IMG/VR virus record: IMGVR_UViG_3300047457_001195
Span: 1 to 59,226 of that record
Direction: 5' to 3' (one strand)
Length of the DNA: 59,226 nucleotides
DNA from: a virus
The position numbers and the translations under genes were made by a program. Of the stretch, positions 52,505-59,226 are shown piece after piece (the stretch's first letter is position 1; every line of letters begins with the position of its first letter). The notes below the pieces were generated by a model that saw only the letters and a list, made by a program, of their open reading frames with translations, ran no database searches and was not told where the DNA came from.

Positions 52505-53905
52505 TTATATCTTGTTATTTATCGCCCTACATAATTCCCAGAAATTTTGCATCTCAGGAAATGTTTCTAGAAAGTTCTGACGGCGTCTTTGATCATATTG
52601 ACTAAACCAATTATAAAAATCTTTTCTTCCCTGTAGAACTTTAGGAGTGTTATAATTTACTGTGGCAAAATAATCTCTCACTCGTCTAAATCTCTCATAT
52701 TCTAGATCACTGAATTTGGTTAGGTCTTTGTCATCTCTATGCTGATCCATAAATGATAGGATTTTATCAAAGTATGGCAAGTATTCATCTTTGGGCAGAA
52801 TATGCATGTCGTATTGTAGAGGTTCCTTAAGATATGGAGTGTCAAATCTTATTTTACGCTTATTGAGAGAGCGTATGTCCTGTGTGTCAATGATGCCATC
52901 ATATGTCTTTCTCCACTCGAGTAGTTTTTCTAAAAAGTCTACGAACGATGTTACACTGAGAATATTAAAAGTACACATTATTGCTAACGGTCTTCCAGTA
53001 GTTCTGATAAAGGTATCTATATTTTTTTCCCAGGTTTCGATCTTTAGACCTGTTCTCATATATTCAGCACGCTTGCCCCAACTTTCCATGCTAGAAAATA
53101 CTTTTATATCTTTAACTTTCTTACCATCAATTAGGCTTTTTACTTTTTGACTAAATTTATCAACTATTCTAGGACTCAATCCCATATTGCTATTGAAGTT
53201 CAATTCCAGATTAGGTTTAGGATCACGTTCCAGAGAATCCATTAATTTCCAAGTTGTCTTATGCATCAATGGTTCACCGCCTGTTACTCTAAGAATGTTC
53301 AGAGTCTTACTCATTTCAGGCCACCACTTCCACCAAGCGGAAATATAAGGATTATTTTCTTCTTCGTATAACTTAAACCATCCGATATCATTGGCATGAT
53401 TGACTACATTCTTATAGGGACCAAACTGCTTGATCTCGCTATAATAACTACTCGAATGTTTGGGATGGCAGTATCCGCATTTAAAATTACATTCGCTGCT
53501 GAAGCTGATTTCTATATATTCTGGATTAACATCTTGGTCCCAGGGATTATTTTTTATAGCATCAAAGTATTCAGGTTTAAAAATAGCACCTGTCTTAATC
53601 ATCCTATCACTGATATGAGTCTTGCTCAATGCTTCCACATTCCAACAATATTGGCATCCAGGTGGTTTAGCTCCCACTAGCATCATTGCACGCTCTTTTT
53701 TCTTATGTAGAGTATTGTGTAGAGCACTAGGATTATCTGCCAATTCATTTAATGGTATAGAATGCGGCGGTGGATGATAACAACTGTGTGTTTCACCTAG
53801 ATGCATGTAAAGAGTCACATGATGCCACTTGGCCATGCAAAACGTTTCACTAACTTCGTTGGTTATGTTAATAACACGATTAATTCTTTTTATTTCTTCG
53901 CTCAT
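52505..53905 (-). CDS. Radical-SAM protein with N-terminal twitch domain (C)
   Basis: 466 residues. Radical-SAM motif Cys139-x3-Cys143-x2-Cys146 (SECNFKCGYCH), with RVTGGEPL later. The N-terminal twitch-type cysteines Cys23, Cys42, Cys84 and Cys87 (FCMAKW, SCYHPP, GCQYCW) are at exactly the positions of its paralogue at 42696. The two also share SALHN and a C-terminal FSQYD-(Q/K)-RR-(R)-(Q/N)-NF. It should bind at least two Fe-S clusters. It overlaps the glycosyltransferase gene upstream by 26 bases. The reaction is unknown. Confidence 0.88.
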   Translation of the reverse strand: MSEEIKRINRVINITNEVSETFCMAKWHHVTLYMHLGETHSCYHPPPHSIPLNELADNPSALHNTLHKKKERAMMLVGAKPPGCQYCWNVEALSKTHISDRMIKTGAIFKPEYFDAIKNNPWDQDVNPEYIEISFSSECNFKCGYCHPKHSSSYYSEIKQFGPYKNVVNHANDIGWFKLYEEENNPYISAWWKWWPEMSKTLNILRVTGGEPLMHKTTWKLMDSLERDPKPNLELNFNSNMGLSPRIVDKFSQKVKSLIDGKKVKDIKVFSSMESWGKRAEYMRTGLKIETWEKNIDTFIRTTGRPLAIMCTFNILSVTSFVDFLEKLLEWRKTYDGIIDTQDIRSLNKRKIRFDTPYLKEPLQYDMHILPKDEYLPYFDKILSFMDQHRDDKDLTKFSDLEYERFRRVRDYFATVNYNTPKVLQGRKDFYNWFSQYDQRRRQNFLETFPEMQNFWELCRAINNKI

Positions 53906-55685
53906 TGAAAACTTTTTTCAGTAGGTCATAGTCGTTGATATCTAGATTTTTATCTGCATAAGCCTGTGCATCTCTATAACCTAATAGAGCAAAATCAGCA
54001 TAATCAACGTGTGCAAATTTAGTATTCCAGATAGATAAATTTTGTTTAGATTGTTTATCTGTTTTTCTTAATAGCTTATAACATTCTCTAAATGCTGTTC
54101 GCCAAGTTGAAAATTCATCAGTGTTAAATCTATTTTCATTACTGATCTTATCTATAACTTTAATTCTAGTATTAAGTTCAGTGGTCATGTCTAGATAATC
54201 AATTTGCTTATCAAAAATACTTTTTGGAAATAACTTAACACCGCTGTGTCCATAACGTAGACCATTTACCGGATTGATAGAACTCCAAATATGAGTGCAA
54301 TTCCTATCAAACAGGTTAGGGGTAAAATTAAAGTTCCAGTCATCTACCAACCATGCATCGCCGTCGACTACCCAAAACATATCAGATTCACTTTGTTCTG
54401 CTGCGGTCTTATGTGCTTGGAAGATTCCTTTAATACCCATAATACGTTTAGCATTAGGTGCAAACTTCTGAACCCTAGACCAGTTTTCTTCAGCATTTGT
54501 CTCGTTATAGCTGATAAAGAACACATCAAAATGATCGCTGAGATTAGCAGGAAGATAACTATCCATGTAAAATTCCTTGCTATCCGATCTCATTGACTTT
54601 TTAACTGCCCAAACTCGGTTATAGTCTGTCTGCTTGGGATCTAACTCCCAAACAATTTTTTTATCCCAATCTTTTAACAATGGTCTATAATTAAACGCCT
54701 GTTCATAGTCTACATCAATAAAGTCAATATCAGGATTAACTTCTATATGCTCTACAGGCCTAGCATAACCCATGACTTTAACGCCTTCTGGTTCGTCAGT
54801 CCAGAGAACCTTGATTGCCCATAGGTCTTCACTGCCCTCCTCAAGATATTCCCTGTCTAAGAGATAAACATTTGCATAGCGCAGGTCATCCCAGGATGTT
54901 TGGCTGAGGTCGAGATCATAATCTACGATGCCTACACTGGAGTTATAGATTATTTCAGGATCTGGGGTGACTTGCCCGAGCCAATTCCATCCTTTGGTTT
55001 TTCTATATCTTGGTGTTACTTTAATGACCCATAACTTTTCATCTAGGTCCTTGGTATGGCTAGGATTCAAATAGTATGCATTATCATAGGCCAAATCCCA
55101 ATAGGCCGGACAAGCTTCTTCTAGTCTATAACCCAAATAAGGCAACTTTGGATTGGTTTCGACTAAGACTTGAGGAGTAAGGTAACCCATGTGCTTGGTT
55201 CCTTGACTTTTCCTACCCATTGGCTCACAGGTCATTACCCAAATCTCATCGTCAGTGGGATTAAACACAGGATCCATATACCAAATCAAGGTATAATCTT
55301 TGTCCCATGGTTCAGGCTCAAAGTTACCCAGTGGACTATCAAAAAATGTCATTGCAATATCAATGTCTGGATTCTTACGCCAACTATATTGAAGCTTGGG
55401 AATACGGATATCTATATAACCATTTTCTGGTTGCCAATTTTTTGGAAACAACTTGGCTAACCACTGATCTTGATAATGCCATACTATACACTGATCCTCA
55501 CAGTCCGGCACGTGATCAACAAGATGAGGCCAATTAGGATTTTCTAAATAGGGGTTCAGCACTAAACAGATGTTGAACTTGCTGGCTAATCCAGCTAACT
55601 TGACATCATATTCAATAGGGTCACCCTGGTATTGAATAGCCTCTACTTCTTCTTGTGTTAGTTTTGGAAATTTATCTAGGAACAT
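53880..55685 (-). CDS. Glycosyltransferase-type protein with four N-terminal repeats
   Basis: 601 residues. The C-terminal half (from about 380) looks like a GT-A glycosyltransferase: FDVFFISYNETNAEENW, then SDMFWVVDGDAWLVDDW with the metal-binding D-G-D at 441-443 and YGHSGVKLFP. The first 380 residues hold four repeats of about 65 residues of the form W-D-x-x-Y-x-x-x-(Y/W)-x-(L/M)-(D/N)-P/R ... (V/L)-W-(V/A)-(I/M)-K ... (K)-x-(M/L)-G-(Y) (starting near 127, 196, 265 and 340), not recognised as a named domain. No SD sequence; a hairpin (55690-55709) ends four bases before the ATG. Confidence 0.75.
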   Translation of the reverse strand: MFLDKFPKLTQEEVEAIQYQGDPIEYDVKLAGLASKFNICLVLNPYLENPNWPHLVDHVPDCEDQCIVWHYQDQWLAKLFPKNWQPENGYIDIRIPKLQYSWRKNPDIDIAMTFFDSPLGNFEPEPWDKDYTLIWYMDPVFNPTDDEIWVMTCEPMGRKSQGTKHMGYLTPQVLVETNPKLPYLGYRLEEACPAYWDLAYDNAYYLNPSHTKDLDEKLWVIKVTPRYRKTKGWNWLGQVTPDPEIIYNSSVGIVDYDLDLSQTSWDDLRYANVYLLDREYLEEGSEDLWAIKVLWTDEPEGVKVMGYARPVEHIEVNPDIDFIDVDYEQAFNYRPLLKDWDKKIVWELDPKQTDYNRVWAVKKSMRSDSKEFYMDSYLPANLSDHFDVFFISYNETNAEENWSRVQKFAPNAKRIMGIKGIFQAHKTAAEQSESDMFWVVDGDAWLVDDWNFNFTPNLFDRNCTHIWSSINPVNGLRYGHSGVKLFPKSIFDKQIDYLDMTTELNTRIKVIDKISNENRFNTDEFSTWRTAFRECYKLLRKTDKQSKQNLSIWNTKFAHVDYADFALLGYRDAQAYADKNLDINDYDLLKKVFNERRNKKN

Positions 55686-55689
55686 GTCT

Positions 55690-55709
55690 TTACAGTGATA
55701 ACACTGTAA
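55690..55709 (-). promoter_or_regulatory. Hairpin immediately before a start codon
   Basis: Minus strand: TTACAGTG-TTAT-CACTGTAA, a perfect 8-bp stem and 4-base loop, ending four bases before the ATG of the 601-residue gene. There is no T-run on either side, so it is not an intrinsic terminator. It occupies the position where an SD sequence would lie and could limit initiation or be a protein-binding operator. Confidence 0.65.
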
Positions 55710-55719
55710 TTATGCTAGA

Positions 55720-57684
55720 TTAACGTGGCAGATTCACTAAACTGGTTACTACACTATTGCTTTTGTCAAATCCTCTAAACATTTGAGTATTTGCTTCGTA
55801 GACATGAATGCGTCCATTCATGGGATTGTGATATTGACAAATATAGTATAGAGTAGAAGTTGACAGTGTATAGGGAACTGTGAATGATACATAGCCTGTG
55901 TCAGTTCCGTTATTGGACACTCCATTCACACCGTTAGTGACTCCCCCTATTGGTAGGTCTTTGATCCAAAAAGGATGCCCTGGAGAATTTACATTGAAAT
56001 TATAGGTAATGCCTTTGATTAGGGTAAGAGTTGGGTTAGTGCTTCCGTCAATAAGATAGGCGCTGGCTCCTGAGTTGGTCACTGTATAATCAGCGGTAAC
56101 AGAAATTATATTTCCTAAATCATCCCTAGGACCAGGATCTTTAAAATTTTGAGGAGCATTAAACTTGTCTTTAGGGCTATAGTAGTAAAAAGATCTAGTT
56201 AGTCGATCCAATGTTTGATTGACCGTGCTATCAGTGCTGGTTTCTCTTAGATCATTGAAATTAACGAACACGCTGCCATCGCTTGATTCTTCAATTATAA
56301 ACATAGACCCAGTGCTGGCATAATGGCCAAAATAATAATCATAGTTCCTTTGATCTGGTTCTTGTGTCTTTACTCTGTAGTCACCACTGAGATAGGTAGT
56401 GGCTGTGCCTTGCAAAGGAATTTGATAGACTGTTTGCCAAAAGGCAAATGGTATTTCTTGTCTGCCTTCCATAGGACTGAGATTGTCCACTGTAAACCAC
56501 TCAGCCAGTTCTTCCCTATAGGGGTCACTTTGATCAGCTCCGCTGCCTACACCTATGGTCAATGTTCTTTGTCCTGCTACAAAATCAACTCTCAAGCCCA
56601 CTATAGCATCGGGCTCTAATAACTTGGTCATGTAGGTCGCTGTGTTATAATTCAATGTGTAGTCTGGTTGATAGTTGGCAAAATTAGTGGCTGTGGTGGT
56701 CTGATATTGTGGATCAGTGGGACTTACTATCAAGGTGCTGGCATATAGCCCACTGCCCAAACGATCTCTCCATGGGTCAAACCTTACTGTGACTCGATTG
56801 GCACTGATAGCATCTACCCTCCATGCTGATGAACCTGACATACTGGCCGCAAACTCAATAACAGTTTCCGGGCTTTCAACTTCATTGACAAAGGCTATGA
56901 GCTGATAGGTAGCAGTAAAATTAAATCCAGGTAGGCTGGTATTGCCCACAAACCCTGCAGGTGTTAGGTTGTAATACCTATTACCACGCCCTACCACAGT
57001 AAGATCAACTCGGGTAAATGCTCCAGCTTCATTGGTATAAAAACCCATGTATTCATTAAACTGTCCATAATCTGTGCTGAGAAACTTCAAACCAAAACTG
57101 GCAGATTGACCCGAAGTCAATGACCACGGTGGACTAGAATAATTGGCCCCTGTATAGCTAGGCACTGCCTGCGTCATAAGATTGCTGAATACAGGCTCTG
57201 CAACTTCCAATGTGCCATTGCCCAAATTTGTTATGGTAACACGTCTGCTGGGGCTTTGACCCTCAGGAGTGGCATAGAACAATCTGTTGATAGGGCTAGT
57301 TGATGTATCTGTTATCTGCACACTGGCTGTGCCCGCAACTGTGGTGCTTTCAGGTTCACCATCTAACCAAGTGTATAGGGTTGCTGTTAGAGTTTCAATG
57401 CCCTCAGTGAATTGATCAGCGGTTATGGCTGTAAGAGCTAGAAACTGACTGGGCCACGGATAGGCCAACGTAGGGTGAAACAGCACAGCTTCGCTGAGAG
57501 GGTCAAGATCACCCAGGGCCTCTGTGACATCTTCTCCTGTGATATTGGTTCCAGATAATACCCCCTTGACCCATCTACCTGTGGTGCCATAATCAAAGGT
57601 TCCCACTGCTGTGATAGTCCAAGTTAGATATTCACCCTCGTTAACTGGATTTGGGCTAGGGGTTACTGTAAATGTCAAAGGCAT
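55720..57684 (-). CDS. Virion-type protein with Calx-beta-like and copper-type cupredoxin domains
   Basis: 654 residues. Residues 1-130 (FTVTPSPNPVNEGEYLTWTI) look like a Calx-beta or related Ig-like domain. About 150-235 resembles an ASPM/Hydin-type Ig domain (VTITNLGNGTLEVAEPVFSN). Residues 535-632 form a cupredoxin-like domain retaining a full type-1 copper ligand set: His570 (PGHPFWI), Cys616, His619 and Met622 (YYICQYHNPMNG). A paralogous domain at 33337 has lost it. AATAAATA ends seven bases before the ATG and there is no SD sequence. Probably an exposed virion protein; copper binding is predicted, its purpose unknown. Confidence 0.78.
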   Translation of the reverse strand: MPLTFTVTPSPNPVNEGEYLTWTITAVGTFDYGTTGRWVKGVLSGTNITGEDVTEALGDLDPLSEAVLFHPTLAYPWPSQFLALTAITADQFTEGIETLTATLYTWLDGEPESTTVAGTASVQITDTSTSPINRLFYATPEGQSPSRRVTITNLGNGTLEVAEPVFSNLMTQAVPSYTGANYSSPPWSLTSGQSASFGLKFLSTDYGQFNEYMGFYTNEAGAFTRVDLTVVGRGNRYYNLTPAGFVGNTSLPGFNFTATYQLIAFVNEVESPETVIEFAASMSGSSAWRVDAISANRVTVRFDPWRDRLGSGLYASTLIVSPTDPQYQTTTATNFANYQPDYTLNYNTATYMTKLLEPDAIVGLRVDFVAGQRTLTIGVGSGADQSDPYREELAEWFTVDNLSPMEGRQEIPFAFWQTVYQIPLQGTATTYLSGDYRVKTQEPDQRNYDYYFGHYASTGSMFIIEESSDGSVFVNFNDLRETSTDSTVNQTLDRLTRSFYYYSPKDKFNAPQNFKDPGPRDDLGNIISVTADYTVTNSGASAYLIDGSTNPTLTLIKGITYNFNVNSPGHPFWIKDLPIGGVTNGVNGVSNNGTDTGYVSFTVPYTLSTSTLYYICQYHNPMNGRIHVYEANTQMFRGFDKSNSVVTSLVNLPR

Positions 57685-57690
57685 GGTTAA

Positions 57691-57698
57691 TATTTATT
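57691..57698 (-). promoter_or_regulatory. AATAAATA seven bases before a start codon
   Basis: The minus strand reads AATAAATA, directly following the TGA stop of the 66-residue gene and ending seven bases before the ATG at 57684. The same arrangement as at the HNH, erpA and 40483 starts. Confidence 0.4.
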
Positions 57699-57898
57699 CA
57701 GTCGATCTGTATGCCCAATATGGCCGTATTGGTCGCAGAGCTGACCCAGGGTCTGACTGTGCCGTCTAGCTCCTGGGTGACCTGCATGGTGGGTCTGGGT
57801 GCGGCAATGGGACTAGAACTGATCCTATAGCCCACAGCAAAGGCTACTGTGGCTGTGATCACATAGTCTAGAGCATTGGTGCTTTGAAAAGTTGGCAT
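57698..57898 (-). CDS. Short hypothetical protein
   Basis: 66 residues, not recognised. It opens MPTFQSTNALDYVITATVAF with a mildly hydrophobic stretch (ITATVAFAVGYRI), then Pro/Thr/Val-rich sequence to VSSATNTAILGIQID. It is separated by one base from the long gene upstream and by 13 from the one downstream. Codon use is GC-richer than in genes below 55 kb, as in the gene upstream. It may be a small virion component by position. Confidence 0.55.
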   Translation of the reverse strand: MPTFQSTNALDYVITATVAFAVGYRISSSPIAAPRPTMQVTQELDGTVRPWVSSATNTAILGIQID

Positions 57899-57899
57899 G

Positions 57900-59226
57900 T
57901 TAGAATAATCCGAAAAATAACATCACAGGCACCAACCACCATGGCCTAGACCCACCCCCACCACCCTGTGTATATTCTGTAGTGGCTGCTTCATAGCTCA
58001 AGCCTGACACATTGGTCACTGCTGTGCAGGTAAGATTGGAACTGATCACAGGCGTGGTATAGGTCATGGTGGTGTTTACTAGACAATTAGTGGCTGTTAT
58101 GACAAATCTCAATCTTCTACTCTGTTCAAAGGAGGCCTGATCACGTGTGGCTGCTATTACAATGCTGATGCCCGTGGTAGCACTGGTCCAGGTAGTCACT
58201 GTGGTTTGATAACTGGGGTTGACCCAATCCGATCTATCATAGGCATACTCTAATGCTGAACTGGATCTTAGCTCCGTGATCCATGTAGACCACATGGCAC
58301 TACTGGTAGACACTGAACTCACTGCCACGTTTGCTGCCTCGGGCTTTATGGATATGGTGTGTTGGGCTCGATCTGTTATGGCTTGGGTTAGCCCTATGGG
58401 ATCAGGGCCTTTACGACCCGACCATATGTCTATCCAACTGACCTGATGATCCTGCTCTCCATCCCAGGTCCACCATCCATTGACAGCACTGAGGCTACCC
58501 CCATTGGGCCCTGTGTAGAGATCTAGATAACCGGGTATGACGGCTGAATATCGGGCTGAACCCCCATCTATGCTGACCTTGACTGTGGTGGCCGTGCTCA
58601 ATACTGTCTGACCTTGCTCTATGCCCACTACCAACTTGGTAGAATAATCCCCATAGTGTAGTCCCACAAACTGATAGGGCGTGCCCTGTATACTGGGATC
58701 CTGAGTCAACATACTGGGCTGCCCTGCCACTGCTTGACTGAAGAAATAATCTTGACTTTCTGGGGAACGAACACCACCATAGGGATCTGTGGCCCAATTC
58801 ACATGATAGATGGGCCCACGACCCCCACCTACTCCATTTACTGATAAAGGAACTGTGACCCAACTGTCTAGGCTGCATTGAAACTGATACTGATCCAAGC
58901 CCAGGGGCTGAGCCTGCGCTAGCCCAGGCATGAAGGGCTGTATGACAAATTCACTGCCCTGATTGAAAAAGGCCGAGGCCAAATAGGTCTGAGGCCACTC
59001 TGCTTCTACCTGCATGGTGATGGTGGCCGTGCTTGAAATACCCCAGGGCTGTGTGCGTGTGCTGATGCCCTGATCAAATATTTGATCACAGCCTGACTGC
59101 TGAACTAGGCTGTTGGGATGACAGTTATAACGCTGTGCCTTGACTGAATCTACTAGCGTGATTAATCTGCTTAGAGTGGCAGTGGTGATTTGACTGCCTG
59201 TGTTGACCACTAGAGCGTCAGTCCAT
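57900..59226 (-). CDS. Virion-type protein, 5' end beyond window (partial)
   Basis: At least 441 residues. An in-frame GTG at 59210 exists, but the frame stays open to the window edge and the residues before the GTG (WTDALV) read naturally into the rest, so the true start is probably outside. The body is Thr/Ser/Val-rich and beta-like (WISST-type strands, TWTSATTGISIVIAATRDQA). The end is striking: a Gly run (QGGGGGSR) followed by PWWLVPVMLFFGLF, a short hydrophobic tail ending the protein. No enzyme motif. The base composition is clearly richer in G and C than the rest of the window. Confidence 0.65.
   Translation of the reverse strand, partial: WTDALVVNTGSQITTATLSRLITLVDSVKAQRYNCHPNSLVQQSGCDQIFDQGISTRTQPWGISSTATITMQVEAEWPQTYLASAFFNQGSEFVIQPFMPGLAQAQPLGLDQYQFQCSLDSWVTVPLSVNGVGGGRGPIYHVNWATDPYGGVRSPESQDYFFSQAVAGQPSMLTQDPSIQGTPYQFVGLHYGDYSTKLVVGIEQGQTVLSTATTVKVSIDGGSARYSAVIPGYLDLYTGPNGGSLSAVNGWWTWDGEQDHQVSWIDIWSGRKGPDPIGLTQAITDRAQHTISIKPEAANVAVSSVSTSSAMWSTWITELRSSSALEYAYDRSDWVNPSYQTTVTTWTSATTGISIVIAATRDQASFEQSRRLRFVITATNCLVNTTMTYTTPVISSNLTCTAVTNVSGLSYEAATTEYTQGGGGGSRPWWLVPVMLFFGLF

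Noticed and set aside
58495-58878. 127-residue minus-strand frame inside the last gene
   Set aside because: It is a shifted frame of the partial virion gene, Ser/Arg/Trp-rich, with no SD; the overlapping 436-codon frame is clearly the coding one.

Overview
The window reads as part of a large, AT-rich tailed-phage genome, probably a T4-like myovirus infecting a proteobacterium. The evidence is a long run of receptor-binding and tail-fibre-type proteins, an ATP-dependent DNA ligase, a SleB-type cell-wall hydrolase, perfect TATAAATA (T4-type late promoter) motifs in intergenic gaps, dense packing with ATGA overlaps, and no rRNA, tRNA or chromosomal housekeeping operon. The host guess rests only on the proteobacterial look of the phage IscU, IscA, ErpA and IF-1 proteins. 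No identity search was possible.

Layout. (1) 1-18.4 kb, all minus: host-recognition block. A partial Mtd-like fibre is followed by three RCC1-propeller proteins that share N-terminal wall/sugar-binding-like modules, then a 1390-residue beta-helix spike with six such modules, four small beta-rich virion proteins, and fibres with 'K-R-S-S / L-R-R-G-T' N-termini. (2) 18.4-25.8 kb: one 2484-residue collagen-like fibre (Gly-Pro-Gln-Gly-Val-Thr repeats) interrupted by five copies of a globular insert. (3) 25.8-35.3 kb: more virion proteins (LamG-like, YadA-head-like plus C1q-like, cupredoxin-like) and a secreted thermonuclease. (4) 35.3-41.4 kb: accessory and metabolic block with an HNH endonuclease (+), IF-1, DNA ligase behind a perfect sigma-70 consensus promoter, an iron-sulphur operon (44-residue membrane protein, secreted His-rich protein, IscU, 2-oxoglutarate oxygenase, IscA) diverging from ErpA (+), and a lysis-like group (SleB hydrolase plus a three-helix membrane protein). 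(5) 41.5-55.7 kb, minus: a tightly coupled run of two methyltransferases, three radical-SAM proteins, three SGNH-like proteins, two related putative glycosyltransferases, a prolyl-hydroxylase-like oxygenase, an SDR epimerase and a large repeat-bearing glycosyltransferase. (6) 55.7-59.2 kb: virion-type proteins again, the last visibly more GC-rich and cut by the window edge.

Working model (inference): region 5 makes or attaches an unusual glycan or peptide modification. The phage Fe-S assembly genes in region 4 would supply clusters to the radical-SAM enzymes, and perhaps to host Fe-S proteins, during late infection. The divergent late-type promoters between the isc operon and erpA suggest that supply is timed with virion production.

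There is no gene-free stretch longer than about 100 bases. The longest gaps (35257-35357, 41391-41481, 39531-39578) hold the promoters and SD sequences described. I saw no tRNA, CRISPR array, insertion sequence or attachment site.
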